NCBI GenBank assembly: GCA_020444275.1
Contig: JAHLLG010000001.1
Location: forward strand, 647,773-711,772
Source of the DNA: Bacteroidota bacterium
GTDB lineage: Bacteria > Bacteroidota > Bacteroidia > Bacteroidales > UBA12077
Reading direction: 5' to 3'
Length of the DNA: 64,000 nt
Every line of letters begins with the position of its first letter. Within the stretch, counting starts at the first letter, position 1. Positions 34,874-42,204 of the stretch are shown here, in pieces. The translations under genes were made by a program, and so were the position numbers. The notes under the pieces are model-generated. The model saw only the letters and a list, made by a program, of their open reading frames with translations, did not search any database and was not told where the DNA came from.

Positions 34874-37843
34874 ATGACATTTTATACAAACCAACAAGAT
34901 AGTTTAAAAATAGATTTTAACGATACATCTTTTAACCTGTTAATGCAACGAAGAATCCACAAAGTGCTTTTGGTTTCAAGTAATTACGATTCGTTTATGT
35001 TAGAGGAAGATGGTAGAATCGATGAGCAGATTTTTAATGAATACGTATCGTTAAACTTAAGGTATCCACCAATTTTTGTTATGGCAAATTCTGCCGACAA
35101 GGCACATGAGATTTTAAAGAATGATAGTATCGATCTGGTTATTAGCATGCTCAGAATTGGCGACACGGATACTTTCCAATTTGCTACTCAGGTTAAAAAG
35201 AATTATCCAAAAATACCAATTGTTATCTTAACCCATTTCTCACGCGAGATCACTATCAGGCTCGAAAAAGAAGATTTGAGTGCAATCGATTATGTTTTTT
35301 GTTGGTTAGGTAATGCTGATATCTTATTAGCAATTATTAAGCTTATTGAGGATAGAATGAATGTTCAGTATGATGTTGAAGTGGTTGGAGTACAAACCAT
35401 TCTCCTGGTAGAAGATTCAGTTCGCTATATATCAACATATTTACCAAACATTTATAAAATTATATTTAAGCAATCGAAAGAGTATATGCGGGAAGCATTG
35501 AACGAACACCAAAAAATGCTTCGAATGCGTGGGCGTCCTAAAATTCTTTTAGCAACAAATTACGAGCAGGCTCTTCAAATCTATGAAAAGTACAAATATA
35601 ATATGTTAGGTATTATTTCAGATATAACATATCCGAGAAAAGGAGTAAAGGATAAGTTGGCCGGAATAAAACTATGTAAGAAAGTTAAGGAAGATGATGA
35701 ATTCATGCCTTTACTGCTGCAGTCTTCAGATATGTCGAATAAGAAATATGCCGATGAATTAAAAGTAGGATTTATACATAAATATTCGAAAACGTTATCT
35801 ATAGAGCTTCGCAATTATATTATTAAACAATTTGCATTTGGCGAATTTGTATTTCGCGATCCGAACACTAACAAAGAAATAGGCAGAGCGTCAGATTTAC
35901 AGTCTTTGCAGCATATGATATTAACCATACCTGATAAATCATTAGCTTATCATGCCGGTCGCAATGATTTGTCAAAATGGCTTAATGCCAGGGCTGTTTT
36001 TCCTATTGCACAATTATTCAAATATCTAAAACTAAGCGATTTTAAGGATTTGAAGGAGGTGCGAACATATATTTATCGTGCCATTTCAAGCTATCGAATG
36101 AGCAAGGGTAGAGGTGTAATCGCTAAATTCGACAAAAATAGTTTCGACGAATACCTCATATTTTCTCGAATAGGAGATGGATCAATTGGTGGGAAAGCTA
36201 GAGGATTAGCATTCATAAACTCTATAATTAAAAAGAACAATATATTTAATAAATTTCCTGGAGTAATCATAACTATCCCAAGAACAGTTGTTTTGAGTAC
36301 CGACATTTTCGATGATTTTATGGAAGAAAATGATTTGTATAAAATAGGTATGTCGGATAAAAGTGATGAAGAGATTCTAACTAATTTTATTAGTGCTAAA
36401 CTGCCAAGTAGAGTATATCAGGATTTATATGCATTTATTTCGGTAATTAAAAATCCAATTGCAATTCGCTCCTCATCAAAATTGGAAGATTCACATTATC
36501 AGCCATTTGCCGGAATATACTCCACGTATATGATTCCAAAAACTTCCAATAATACATTAATGATTAAGATGCTTTCGGATGCTATTAAGTGTGTATATGC
36601 TTCTGTATATTTTAAAGGAAGTAAGGCCTATATGGCAGCAACATCAAATGTTATTGATGAGGAAAAAATGGGAATTGTACTACAAGAAGTGTGCGGCAAA
36701 CAGTATGGTAACATGTTTTATCCTACAATATCCGGGGTAGCGCGTTCAATAAACTTTTACCCTATTGAACCTGAAAAATCGGAAGATGGAATAGCTAATA
36801 TTGCCTATGGTCTGGGAAAACAAATTGTTGATGGTGGAATATCATTGCGCTTTTCACCAAAGCACCCTAAAAAAGTCTTGCAACTTTCTTCTCCCGATAT
36901 GGCATTAAAAGATACACAAAAGTATTTTTATGGGCTGGATATGTGTCCTACAAAATTTGAACCATCAACAGACGATGGCATAAACCTGGTAAAAAACGAA
37001 ATACAGAAAGCTGAAAAACACTCATCTTTCAATTATTCTGCATCAACTTACGATTTTCAAAATCATGTAATTAGAGACGGAACTATTTACGATGGAAAAA
37101 GAGTTATTACGTTTGCCAATGTGCTCAAATACGATTCTTTTCCATTGGCTGAAATATTGAAAACATTATTAGATGTTGGTCAGAAAGAAATGAATAATCC
37201 TATTGAAATTGAGTTTGCTGTTGATTTAAATGTAGAGAAAGGACAGCCTGTTGTATTTAATTTCTTACAAATTCGACCAATTGTTGATAACGATCAATCA
37301 GCCGATGTAGATCTGGACGAAGTAAAAATGGAAGATTCTATTATTTACTGCGAATCGGCATTGGGCAATGGACAGATTGATAATATGTGCGATTTTGTAT
37401 ATGTTAAACCAGAGGCTTTTTCTTCATTGGAAAGCAAAAATATTGCAGCCGAAATCAACTTATTAAACGAGAAATTCATTAATGAAACGAGAAATTATGT
37501 ATTGGTTGGTCCGGGAAGATGGGGATCAAGTGATCCCAGCCTCGGAATACCAGTAAAATGGGCGCATATTTCCCAGGCAAGAGTTATTGTTGAATCTGGA
37601 TTAGAGAATTTTAGAATTGACCCAAGTCAGGGAACTCACTTTTTTCAGAATTTAACTTCATTTCGCGTAGGTTACTTTACTATAAATCCTTATATCAACG
37701 ATGGATTTTATGATTTGGATTATTTGAACAGCTTTAAAGCGCATTTTGAGAATAAATATATAAGGCACATTCGATTTAAAAAGCCTATGCTTGTTCAGAT
37801 TGATGGTAAAAATAACAAAGGAGTTATTTTAAAGACAGAATAG
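34874..37843 (+). CDS. Receiver-PEP/pyruvate-binding (PPDK_N) protein, copy 2
   Basis: This 989-residue paralogue of the preceding gene lacks the N-terminal sensor domain. It begins directly with the degenerate receiver (about 28-160). The second receiver (about 173-315) has Glu180/Asp181, Asp250 ('IISDITYP'), Ser284/285 and Lys303. The PPDK_N domain shows 'GSIGGKARGLAFI' (GGK 439-441) and 'IAIRSSSKLEDS' (529-540), with the C-terminal 'VGPGRWG' (878-884) and 'GTHFFQN' (His922). As in copy 1, no classical phosphohistidine swivelling domain follows. The two genes are 8 bases apart and must be one transcript; products may form a hetero-complex. Exact reaction unknown. Confidence 0.87.
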   Translation: MTFYTNQQDSLKIDFNDTSFNLLMQRRIHKVLLVSSNYDSFMLEEDGRIDEQIFNEYVSLNLRYPPIFVMANSADKAHEILKNDSIDLVISMLRIGDTDTFQFATQVKKNYPKIPIVILTHFSREITIRLEKEDLSAIDYVFCWLGNADILLAIIKLIEDRMNVQYDVEVVGVQTILLVEDSVRYISTYLPNIYKIIFKQSKEYMREALNEHQKMLRMRGRPKILLATNYEQALQIYEKYKYNMLGIISDITYPRKGVKDKLAGIKLCKKVKEDDEFMPLLLQSSDMSNKKYADELKVGFIHKYSKTLSIELRNYIIKQFAFGEFVFRDPNTNKEIGRASDLQSLQHMILTIPDKSLAYHAGRNDLSKWLNARAVFPIAQLFKYLKLSDFKDLKEVRTYIYRAISSYRMSKGRGVIAKFDKNSFDEYLIFSRIGDGSIGGKARGLAFINSIIKKNNIFNKFPGVIITIPRTVVLSTDIFDDFMEENDLYKIGMSDKSDEEILTNFISAKLPSRVYQDLYAFISVIKNPIAIRSSSKLEDSHYQPFAGIYSTYMIPKTSNNTLMIKMLSDAIKCVYASVYFKGSKAYMAATSNVIDEEKMGIVLQEVCGKQYGNMFYPTISGVARSINFYPIEPEKSEDGIANIAYGLGKQIVDGGISLRFSPKHPKKVLQLSSPDMALKDTQKYFYGLDMCPTKFEPSTDDGINLVKNEIQKAEKHSSFNYSASTYDFQNHVIRDGTIYDGKRVITFANVLKYDSFPLAEILKTLLDVGQKEMNNPIEIEFAVDLNVEKGQPVVFNFLQIRPIVDNDQSADVDLDEVKMEDSIIYCESALGNGQIDNMCDFVYVKPEAFSSLESKNIAAEINLLNEKFINETRNYVLVGPGRWGSSDPSLGIPVKWAHISQARVIVESGLENFRIDPSQGTHFFQNLTSFRVGYFTINPYINDGFYDLDYLNSFKAHFENKYIRHIRFKKPMLVQIDGKNNKGVILKTE

Positions 37844-37898
37844 TGTAGGGTAAACTGGCAATTATTAATCTTAATGTTATTAACCAAAAAAATACCAA

Positions 37899-38585
37899 GT
37901 GATGAGAAAACTAATCGGATTACTTCTTCCTTTATTATTGATGTATGGCATTTCGTGTGCTCAGGAAAACCAACAAGACTGCAAAGTACTTGTAAAAGAA
38001 ATTTCAGATTCTTACCGCGGCGACTGTAAAGATGGATTAGCACATGGTGATGGTATAGCATCAGGTATTGATGTTTACCAGGGGAAGTTTAAAAATGGCT
38101 ATCCATGGGGTAGCGGTAAGTATATATGGGCAAACGGAGATTATTACGACGGACGTTGGAAAAAGGGTGAAAGAAATGGTAAAGGTATTCTGTATACAAA
38201 AAAATCTGATACTGAGATAAAAGGAATCTGGAGAAATGATGAATTTGTCAGAGAGTTAAAAGACCCGCCATATGAGGTAACTTTGAAATATGGTGTTACT
38301 GGCTTAAACTTTTATAAGTACGACGAAAACGAACCGCATGATATTGAGGTTCAGTTTCAAAGAGATGGGAGTCAATCAAGTCTTGTGGGACAATTACTTT
38401 TAGTTTCAACCAGCGGTAGTATAAAAACATCTAATAGTTTCAGTGGTTTTGAAAAGGTTCAATTCCCTTTTGAAGGATCCGTTGAATTTGTTGAACCAAG
38501 TAGAATGGGTTCTGTTAATGTGAGGTATGAAGTAAAGTTTAAAATTATAGAGGAAGGATCCTGGAGAATTGTAATTCGCTATTAA
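37899..38585 (+). CDS. MORN-repeat lipoprotein
   Basis: The 228-residue product has a lipoprotein signal with Cys after 'LLMYGIS'. About three MORN repeats follow (roughly residues 35-115: 'YQGKFKNGYPWGSGKYIWAN', 'YYDGRWKKGERNGKGILYT'). A C-terminal beta-rich region without known motif completes it. Bacterial MORN proteins are mostly of unknown role; some bind lipids or other proteins. It follows the receiver-PPDK_N pair by 55 bases in the same direction and may be part of that transcript. Confidence 0.83.
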   Translation: MMRKLIGLLLPLLLMYGISCAQENQQDCKVLVKEISDSYRGDCKDGLAHGDGIASGIDVYQGKFKNGYPWGSGKYIWANGDYYDGRWKKGERNGKGILYTKKSDTEIKGIWRNDEFVRELKDPPYEVTLKYGVTGLNFYKYDENEPHDIEVQFQRDGSQSSLVGQLLLVSTSGSIKTSNSFSGFEKVQFPFEGSVEFVEPSRMGSVNVRYEVKFKIIEEGSWRIVIRY

Positions 38586-38680
38586 GTGCTATTAATATTC
38601 ATTTTACAATCCTGATAAAAATCATATCAAACTGTGTTATATAATATCTTGTTTTATTAATATTAAGTAATCATAAAACA

Positions 38681-38688
38681 TATTTTTG
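38681..38688 (+). promoter_or_regulatory. -7 box for gdhA
   Basis: TATTTTTG fits TAnnTTTG and is 61 bases before the gdhA start. Its last base is the first base of the adjoining inverted repeat, so the predicted transcription start (about 38695) falls inside that repeat. Confidence 0.6.
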
Positions 38689-38711
38689 TACTGTTATTTA
38701 ATTAACAGTAC
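38688..38711. promoter_or_regulatory. Perfect inverted repeat at the gdhA transcription start
   Basis: GTACTGTTA (38688-38696) and TAACAGTAC (38703-38711) form a perfect 9-bp inverted repeat with a TTTAAT spacer. It abuts the -7 box, covers the predicted start of transcription and is followed by TTTT. It is a candidate operator or 5'-end hairpin controlling glutamate dehydrogenase. Confidence 0.6.
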
Positions 38712-38748
38712 TTTTATTATAGTGTAATTATTTTTAAAACTTGATATT

Positions 38749-40089
38749 ATGAATGTAGATAAATTAATGCTTCAGTTGGAGCAAAAACATCCGGGAGAAT
38801 CTGAATATCTTCAGGCCGTACGCGAAGTATTAGAATCAATCGAGGAAGTTTACAATCAAAACCCTCAATTCGAAGCAGCAGGTATCATCGAGCGCATCGT
38901 TGAGCCAGATCGTATTTTAACCTTTAAGGTGCCTTGGGTAGGCGACGATGGAAAAGTAAACGTTAACTTAGGTTACCGTGTACAATTTAATAACGCTATT
39001 GGACCATACAAAGGTGGCTTACGTTTTCACCCAAGTGTAACTTTAAGCGGATTAAAATTCTTAGGATTCGAGCAAATCTTCAAGAATTCATTAACAACCC
39101 TACCAATGGGTGGTGGTAAAGGAGGATCTGATTTCAATCCAAAAGGAAAATCAGATGCGGAAGTAATGCGTTTTTGCCAGTCATTCATGATGGAATTATG
39201 GAAACTGATCGGACCAGAGACAGATGTACCAGCAGGAGACATCGGAGTAGGTGGCCGTGAGATTGGTTTCTTATATGGAATGTACAGAAAATTAGCAAGA
39301 GAAAATACAGGAGTATTAACCGGAAAAGGTGGTAACTGGGGAGGAAGTTTAATTCGTCCTGAGGCAACAGGTTTCGGTAATGTATACTTTGCCAAAGAGA
39401 TGTTAGCAACTAAAGGAGAATCATTCGAAGGTAAAACAGTTGCTATTTCTGGTTTTGGTAACGTATCTTGGGGTGCAACAATGAAAGCTACTGAGTTAGG
39501 AGCAAAAGTTGTATGTATTTCAGGTCCTGATGGATATATCTACGATCCAGATGGAATCAATACTGAAGAGAAATTTAATTACATGTTAGAGCTTCGTGCT
39601 TCTAATAACGATATTGTTAAGCCTTATTCATATAAATTTGAAAATGCTCAGTTCTTTGAAGGTAAAAAACCTTGGGAACAAAAAGTTGATATTGCTCTTC
39701 CATGTGCAATTCAGAACGAATTAAACGAAGAAGATGCTAAGCAATTAGTAGCTAACGGATGTATTTGTATTTCAGAAGGTGCCAACATGCCATGTACACC
39801 AGAGGCAATTGAAGTAATCCAAGAGAATAAGTTACTTTATGGTCCTGGTAAAGCTGCTAACGCAGGTGGTGTTGCAACTTCAGGATTAGAAATGTCACAA
39901 AACTCTATGAAGTTAAGCTGGAGTAGAGAAGAAGTTGATGAGAAATTACACGGAATTATGTGTAACATCCACGAAGCATGTGTTAAGTATGGAAAAGATG
40001 CCGATGGTCATGTTGACTATGTAAAAGGAGCCAATATTGCTGGTTTCTTGAAAGTTGCCAACGCAATGTTAGATCAAGGAGTTATTTAA
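38749..40089 (+). CDS. gdhA: NADP-specific glutamate dehydrogenase
   Basis: This enzyme reductively aminates 2-oxoglutarate to glutamate, assimilating ammonium. The 446-residue hexameric form has 'YKGGLRFHPSVTLSGLKFL', the catalytic Lys region 'LPMGGGKGGSDF' (about 120-131), 'PAGDIGVGGREIG' and the dinucleotide fold 'VAISGFGNVSWGA' (about 227). Its codons look optimised, as expected for a highly expressed gene. It is monocistronic, with its own promoter and two downstream hairpins. Its substrate links it to KorAB upstream. Confidence 0.97.
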   Translation: MNVDKLMLQLEQKHPGESEYLQAVREVLESIEEVYNQNPQFEAAGIIERIVEPDRILTFKVPWVGDDGKVNVNLGYRVQFNNAIGPYKGGLRFHPSVTLSGLKFLGFEQIFKNSLTTLPMGGGKGGSDFNPKGKSDAEVMRFCQSFMMELWKLIGPETDVPAGDIGVGGREIGFLYGMYRKLARENTGVLTGKGGNWGGSLIRPEATGFGNVYFAKEMLATKGESFEGKTVAISGFGNVSWGATMKATELGAKVVCISGPDGYIYDPDGINTEEKFNYMLELRASNNDIVKPYSYKFENAQFFEGKKPWEQKVDIALPCAIQNELNEEDAKQLVANGCICISEGANMPCTPEAIEVIQENKLLYGPGKAANAGGVATSGLEMSQNSMKLSWSREEVDEKLHGIMCNIHEACVKYGKDADGHVDYVKGANIAGFLKVANAMLDQGVI

Positions 40090-40110
40090 TAGTCTATTAT
40101 ATAGCTTGTA

Positions 40111-40157
40111 GCCTGCCTGTCGACTACCTGACGGTAGACAGAGCAGACAGGTTTTTT
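40111..40157 (+). terminator. Complex palindromic element after gdhA
   Basis: CCTGTC...GACAGG arms enclose CTACC-TGAC-GGTAG, followed by TTTTTT. The imperfect nested palindrome and T-run suit a terminator. The CCTGCCTGTC...AGACAGG wording also resembles dispersed palindromic repeats. Confidence 0.6.
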
Positions 40158-40175
40158 AGTTTGTAATTTATGGTT

Positions 40176-40201
40176 AAAAGGGAGCTTTGCTCCCTTTTTT
40201 T
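40176..40201. terminator. Second intrinsic terminator after gdhA
   Basis: GGGAGC (40180-40185) pairs with GCTCCC (40189-40194) around TTT, with AAAA before and seven T after. It can act on both strands and backs up the palindromic element 20 bases upstream. Confidence 0.82.
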
Positions 40202-40327
40202 ATGTTCATAATTTTAGTAGTACTGTCTATTTGTCATAGAATTACTGTTAATAATTCTAAAAATATACAAATGTACATATATAAACAAATTGGTATAAAA
40301 ATTGTATAATTGTAAAAAAAACAAAAT

Positions 40328-40561
40328 ATGAAAGATTTTATTTTAAAGCATAAATACGCATTAATCCTGTTTATACCTGGAATTGTAGCCGGTTTTTTAT
40401 ACTGGAAATATGTGGGTTGTTTAAGTGGTACATGTCCAATTACATCAAACTGGCATTCCATGGTTTTATTTGGAGGTTTAATTGGGTATTTTATTGGCGA
40501 TAGCATTGATGATATGATCAAAAAAAGAAAAAGTAAAGAAGAAAAGAATGGCCAAGTTTAA
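40328..40561 (+). CDS. DUF6132 family small membrane protein
   Basis: The 77-residue protein has two hydrophobic helices (about residues 9-27 and 44-64) and a basic C-terminal tail. The conserved 'YWKYVGCLSGTCPITSNW' loop with two Cys is typical of DUF6132. Such proteins are often encoded with thioredoxins or rhodaneses; here the gene overlaps trxA by 14 bases. A role in membrane thiol chemistry is inferred from the paired Cys and the neighbours. Confidence 0.82.
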   Translation: MKDFILKHKYALILFIPGIVAGFLYWKYVGCLSGTCPITSNWHSMVLFGGLIGYFIGDSIDDMIKKRKSKEEKNGQV

Positions 40562-40844
40562 CGAAATAATTAATGAAAATAAACCTGTGCTTGTTGATTT
40601 TTACGCGGATTGGTGCCAACCTTGTAAAATGGTTACACCTATATTAGAACAAGTGAAGAAAGATTTAGGCAATCAGGTAAGGATTATTAAAATTAATGTT
40701 GACAATAACCCGTCTATATCTGCAAAATACGGAATAAGAAGTATTCCAACATTGATGTTATTCAAAAATGGAAAAATGAAATTTAATCAGGCAGGAGTTG
40801 TGCCAGCCGAACAAATAAAAAATATTGTATTAGAAAATTCTTAA
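40548..40844 (+). CDS. trxA: Thioredoxin
   Basis: The 98-residue cytoplasmic thioredoxin has the active site 'FYADWCQPCKMV' (CQPC in place of the usual CGPC) and the cis-Pro segment 'IRSIPTLMLFKNG'. It overlaps the DUF6132 gene and is followed 6 bases later by a thioredoxin-domain lipoprotein gene, making a three-gene thiol-redox operon. Confidence 0.93.
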   Translation: MAKFNEIINENKPVLVDFYADWCQPCKMVTPILEQVKKDLGNQVRIIKINVDNNPSISAKYGIRSIPTLMLFKNGKMKFNQAGVVPAEQIKNIVLENS

Positions 40845-40850
40845 AAATTA

Positions 40851-41372
40851 ATGAATATGAAAAAGTTATTATTAGTGCTGTTAATAGCATCCATTGGTTT
40901 AAACCAGGCTTGTGAAGCAAAGACTAATTCGGATTCAGATTCGAAGGATGATAAAATAAAATCTGAGCAGTCATCCGAAGTTAAAAAGGAAGGAAAAGCT
41001 ACCATTACCTTAAGTAAAGAAGAGTTTAAGAAACGTGTTTTAGACTATGAAAAAAATAAGGAGTGGAAATTCGAAGGAGATCTTCCTTGTATTGTTGACT
41101 TTTATGCCGATTGGTGTGGACCATGTCGAATTGCAGCACCAATTTTGGAAGAAATTGCTCAGGAGTATAAAGGAAGAATAAATGTTTATAAGGTTGACAC
41201 TCAAAAAGATCCTGAGTTAGCCGGTTTGTTCGGAGTTCAAGGAATTCCAGCGTTTTTATACTGCCCAATGGAAGGAGAGCCACGAATGAGTTCAGGCATT
41301 GGACAAACTAAAGAGCAAACAAAAGAAATGTTTCGAAGAGCTGTTGAAGAAGTTTTACTAAAGGGAAAATAA
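40851..41372 (+). CDS. Thioredoxin-domain lipoprotein
   Basis: The 173-residue protein has a lipoprotein signal with Cys near residue 21 ('IGLNQACEA') and a Ser/Lys/Asp-rich linker. The thioredoxin domain (about 80-170) has 'FYADWCGPCRIA' and the cis-Pro 'VQGIPAFLYCP'. It is likely anchored in the envelope, reducing or exchanging disulfides in periplasmic proteins. Translation may also start at the Met two codons downstream. It is the last gene of the operon; a hairpin follows. Confidence 0.88.
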   Translation: MNMKKLLLVLLIASIGLNQACEAKTNSDSDSKDDKIKSEQSSEVKKEGKATITLSKEEFKKRVLDYEKNKEWKFEGDLPCIVDFYADWCGPCRIAAPILEEIAQEYKGRINVYKVDTQKDPELAGLFGVQGIPAFLYCPMEGEPRMSSGIGQTKEQTKEMFRRAVEEVLLKGK

Positions 41373-41418
41373 GATTTTGCATAATTGTTTCATTTAGTTA
41401 ATTGTTGCACATGAAAAG

Positions 41419-41451
41419 AGCTGTTATATATAATTTATAGCAGCTTTTTTT
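41419..41451 (+). terminator. Terminator after the thioredoxin operon
   Basis: AGCTGTTATA (41419-41428) pairs with TATAGCAGCT (41436-41445) with one G-U pair, followed by a run of T to 41451. Confidence 0.82.
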
Positions 41452-41571
41452 GTAACAAAGTTTTATAATTAATCAAAAAAAGCTACTTTTAATTTAGAAA
41501 CCGAATAGTTAATTATTTGGTGGTGTATGCTGAAAAACCAAAGAGTAAGCTAACTTTTCATTATTAAAATT

Positions 41572-42159
41572 ATGCGTAAAACTACAATTTTATTAACTGT
41601 TTTATTAACTATTTTTGTGTTTAGCTCACAAGCTCAGCGATTTGGAGTTAAAGGCGGTTTAAACATTACTAACTTAAAAGTTGAAAATGAAGATTTTAAT
41701 GCGAAGGCAGGAGTGCATATAGGACCTGTTGCCGAATTCCATTTTGGAGATATTTTTGGATTAGAAACTGGTATGCTACTAACAAATAAAGGAGGAAAGG
41801 AAGATATTAGTGATATCAAAGTAAATATCACTTATTTAGAATTTCCGGTACATTTCAGGGCAGGTTACGATTTCGGACCACAAAGAGTTTATGGAATTTT
41901 TGGACCTTATTTCGGATTTGCACTGGGTGGGAAATATAAAGATGGTGATACATCGGAAAAAATAGATTTTGGTGGTGATGGCGAGCCGAAACGATTTGAT
42001 GCTGGTTTATCAATAGGTGCGTGCACAGCAATTAGCTTTTTCGAAATAGGATTTACTTACAATCATGGGTTAGTTAATTTTGGTGATTGGCATGATATGA
42101 AAAACAGAGCATTTTACATATCTGTAGCTTATAAGTTTGGCAAGAACCCTTTTAAGTAA
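41572..42159 (+). CDS. PorT-like outer-membrane beta-barrel protein
   Basis: The 195-residue protein has a signal peptide ending 'VFSSQAQ', then 'RFGVKGGLNITNLKVENED', the opening strand common to PorT/OMP_b-brl_2 proteins. It is an eight-strand barrel in prediction. The role is unknown; some PorT proteins are linked to secretion or gliding, but this short form is not diagnostic. It is a single gene between two terminators. Confidence 0.82.
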   Translation: MRKTTILLTVLLTIFVFSSQAQRFGVKGGLNITNLKVENEDFNAKAGVHIGPVAEFHFGDIFGLETGMLLTNKGGKEDISDIKVNITYLEFPVHFRAGYDFGPQRVYGIFGPYFGFALGGKYKDGDTSEKIDFGGDGEPKRFDAGLSIGACTAISFFEIGFTYNHGLVNFGDWHDMKNRAFYISVAYKFGKNPFK

Positions 42160-42172
42160 AAATAATAAAGAG

Positions 42173-42204
42173 AAGCGTCGGCAGTTAAACCGGCGCTTTT
42201 TTAT
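42173..42204. terminator. Terminator between convergent genes
   Basis: AAGCGTCGG (42173-42181) pairs with CCGGCGCTT (42190-42198), allowing one G-U pair, followed by six T. It ends the barrel gene and lies directly against the stop of the convergent histidine kinase gene. Confidence 0.8.

Noticed and set aside
40111-40157. Palindrome after gdhA as a mobile repeat copy
   Set aside because: It has the wording of dispersed palindromes, but only one copy is visible in this window, so I record it as a terminator-like element only.
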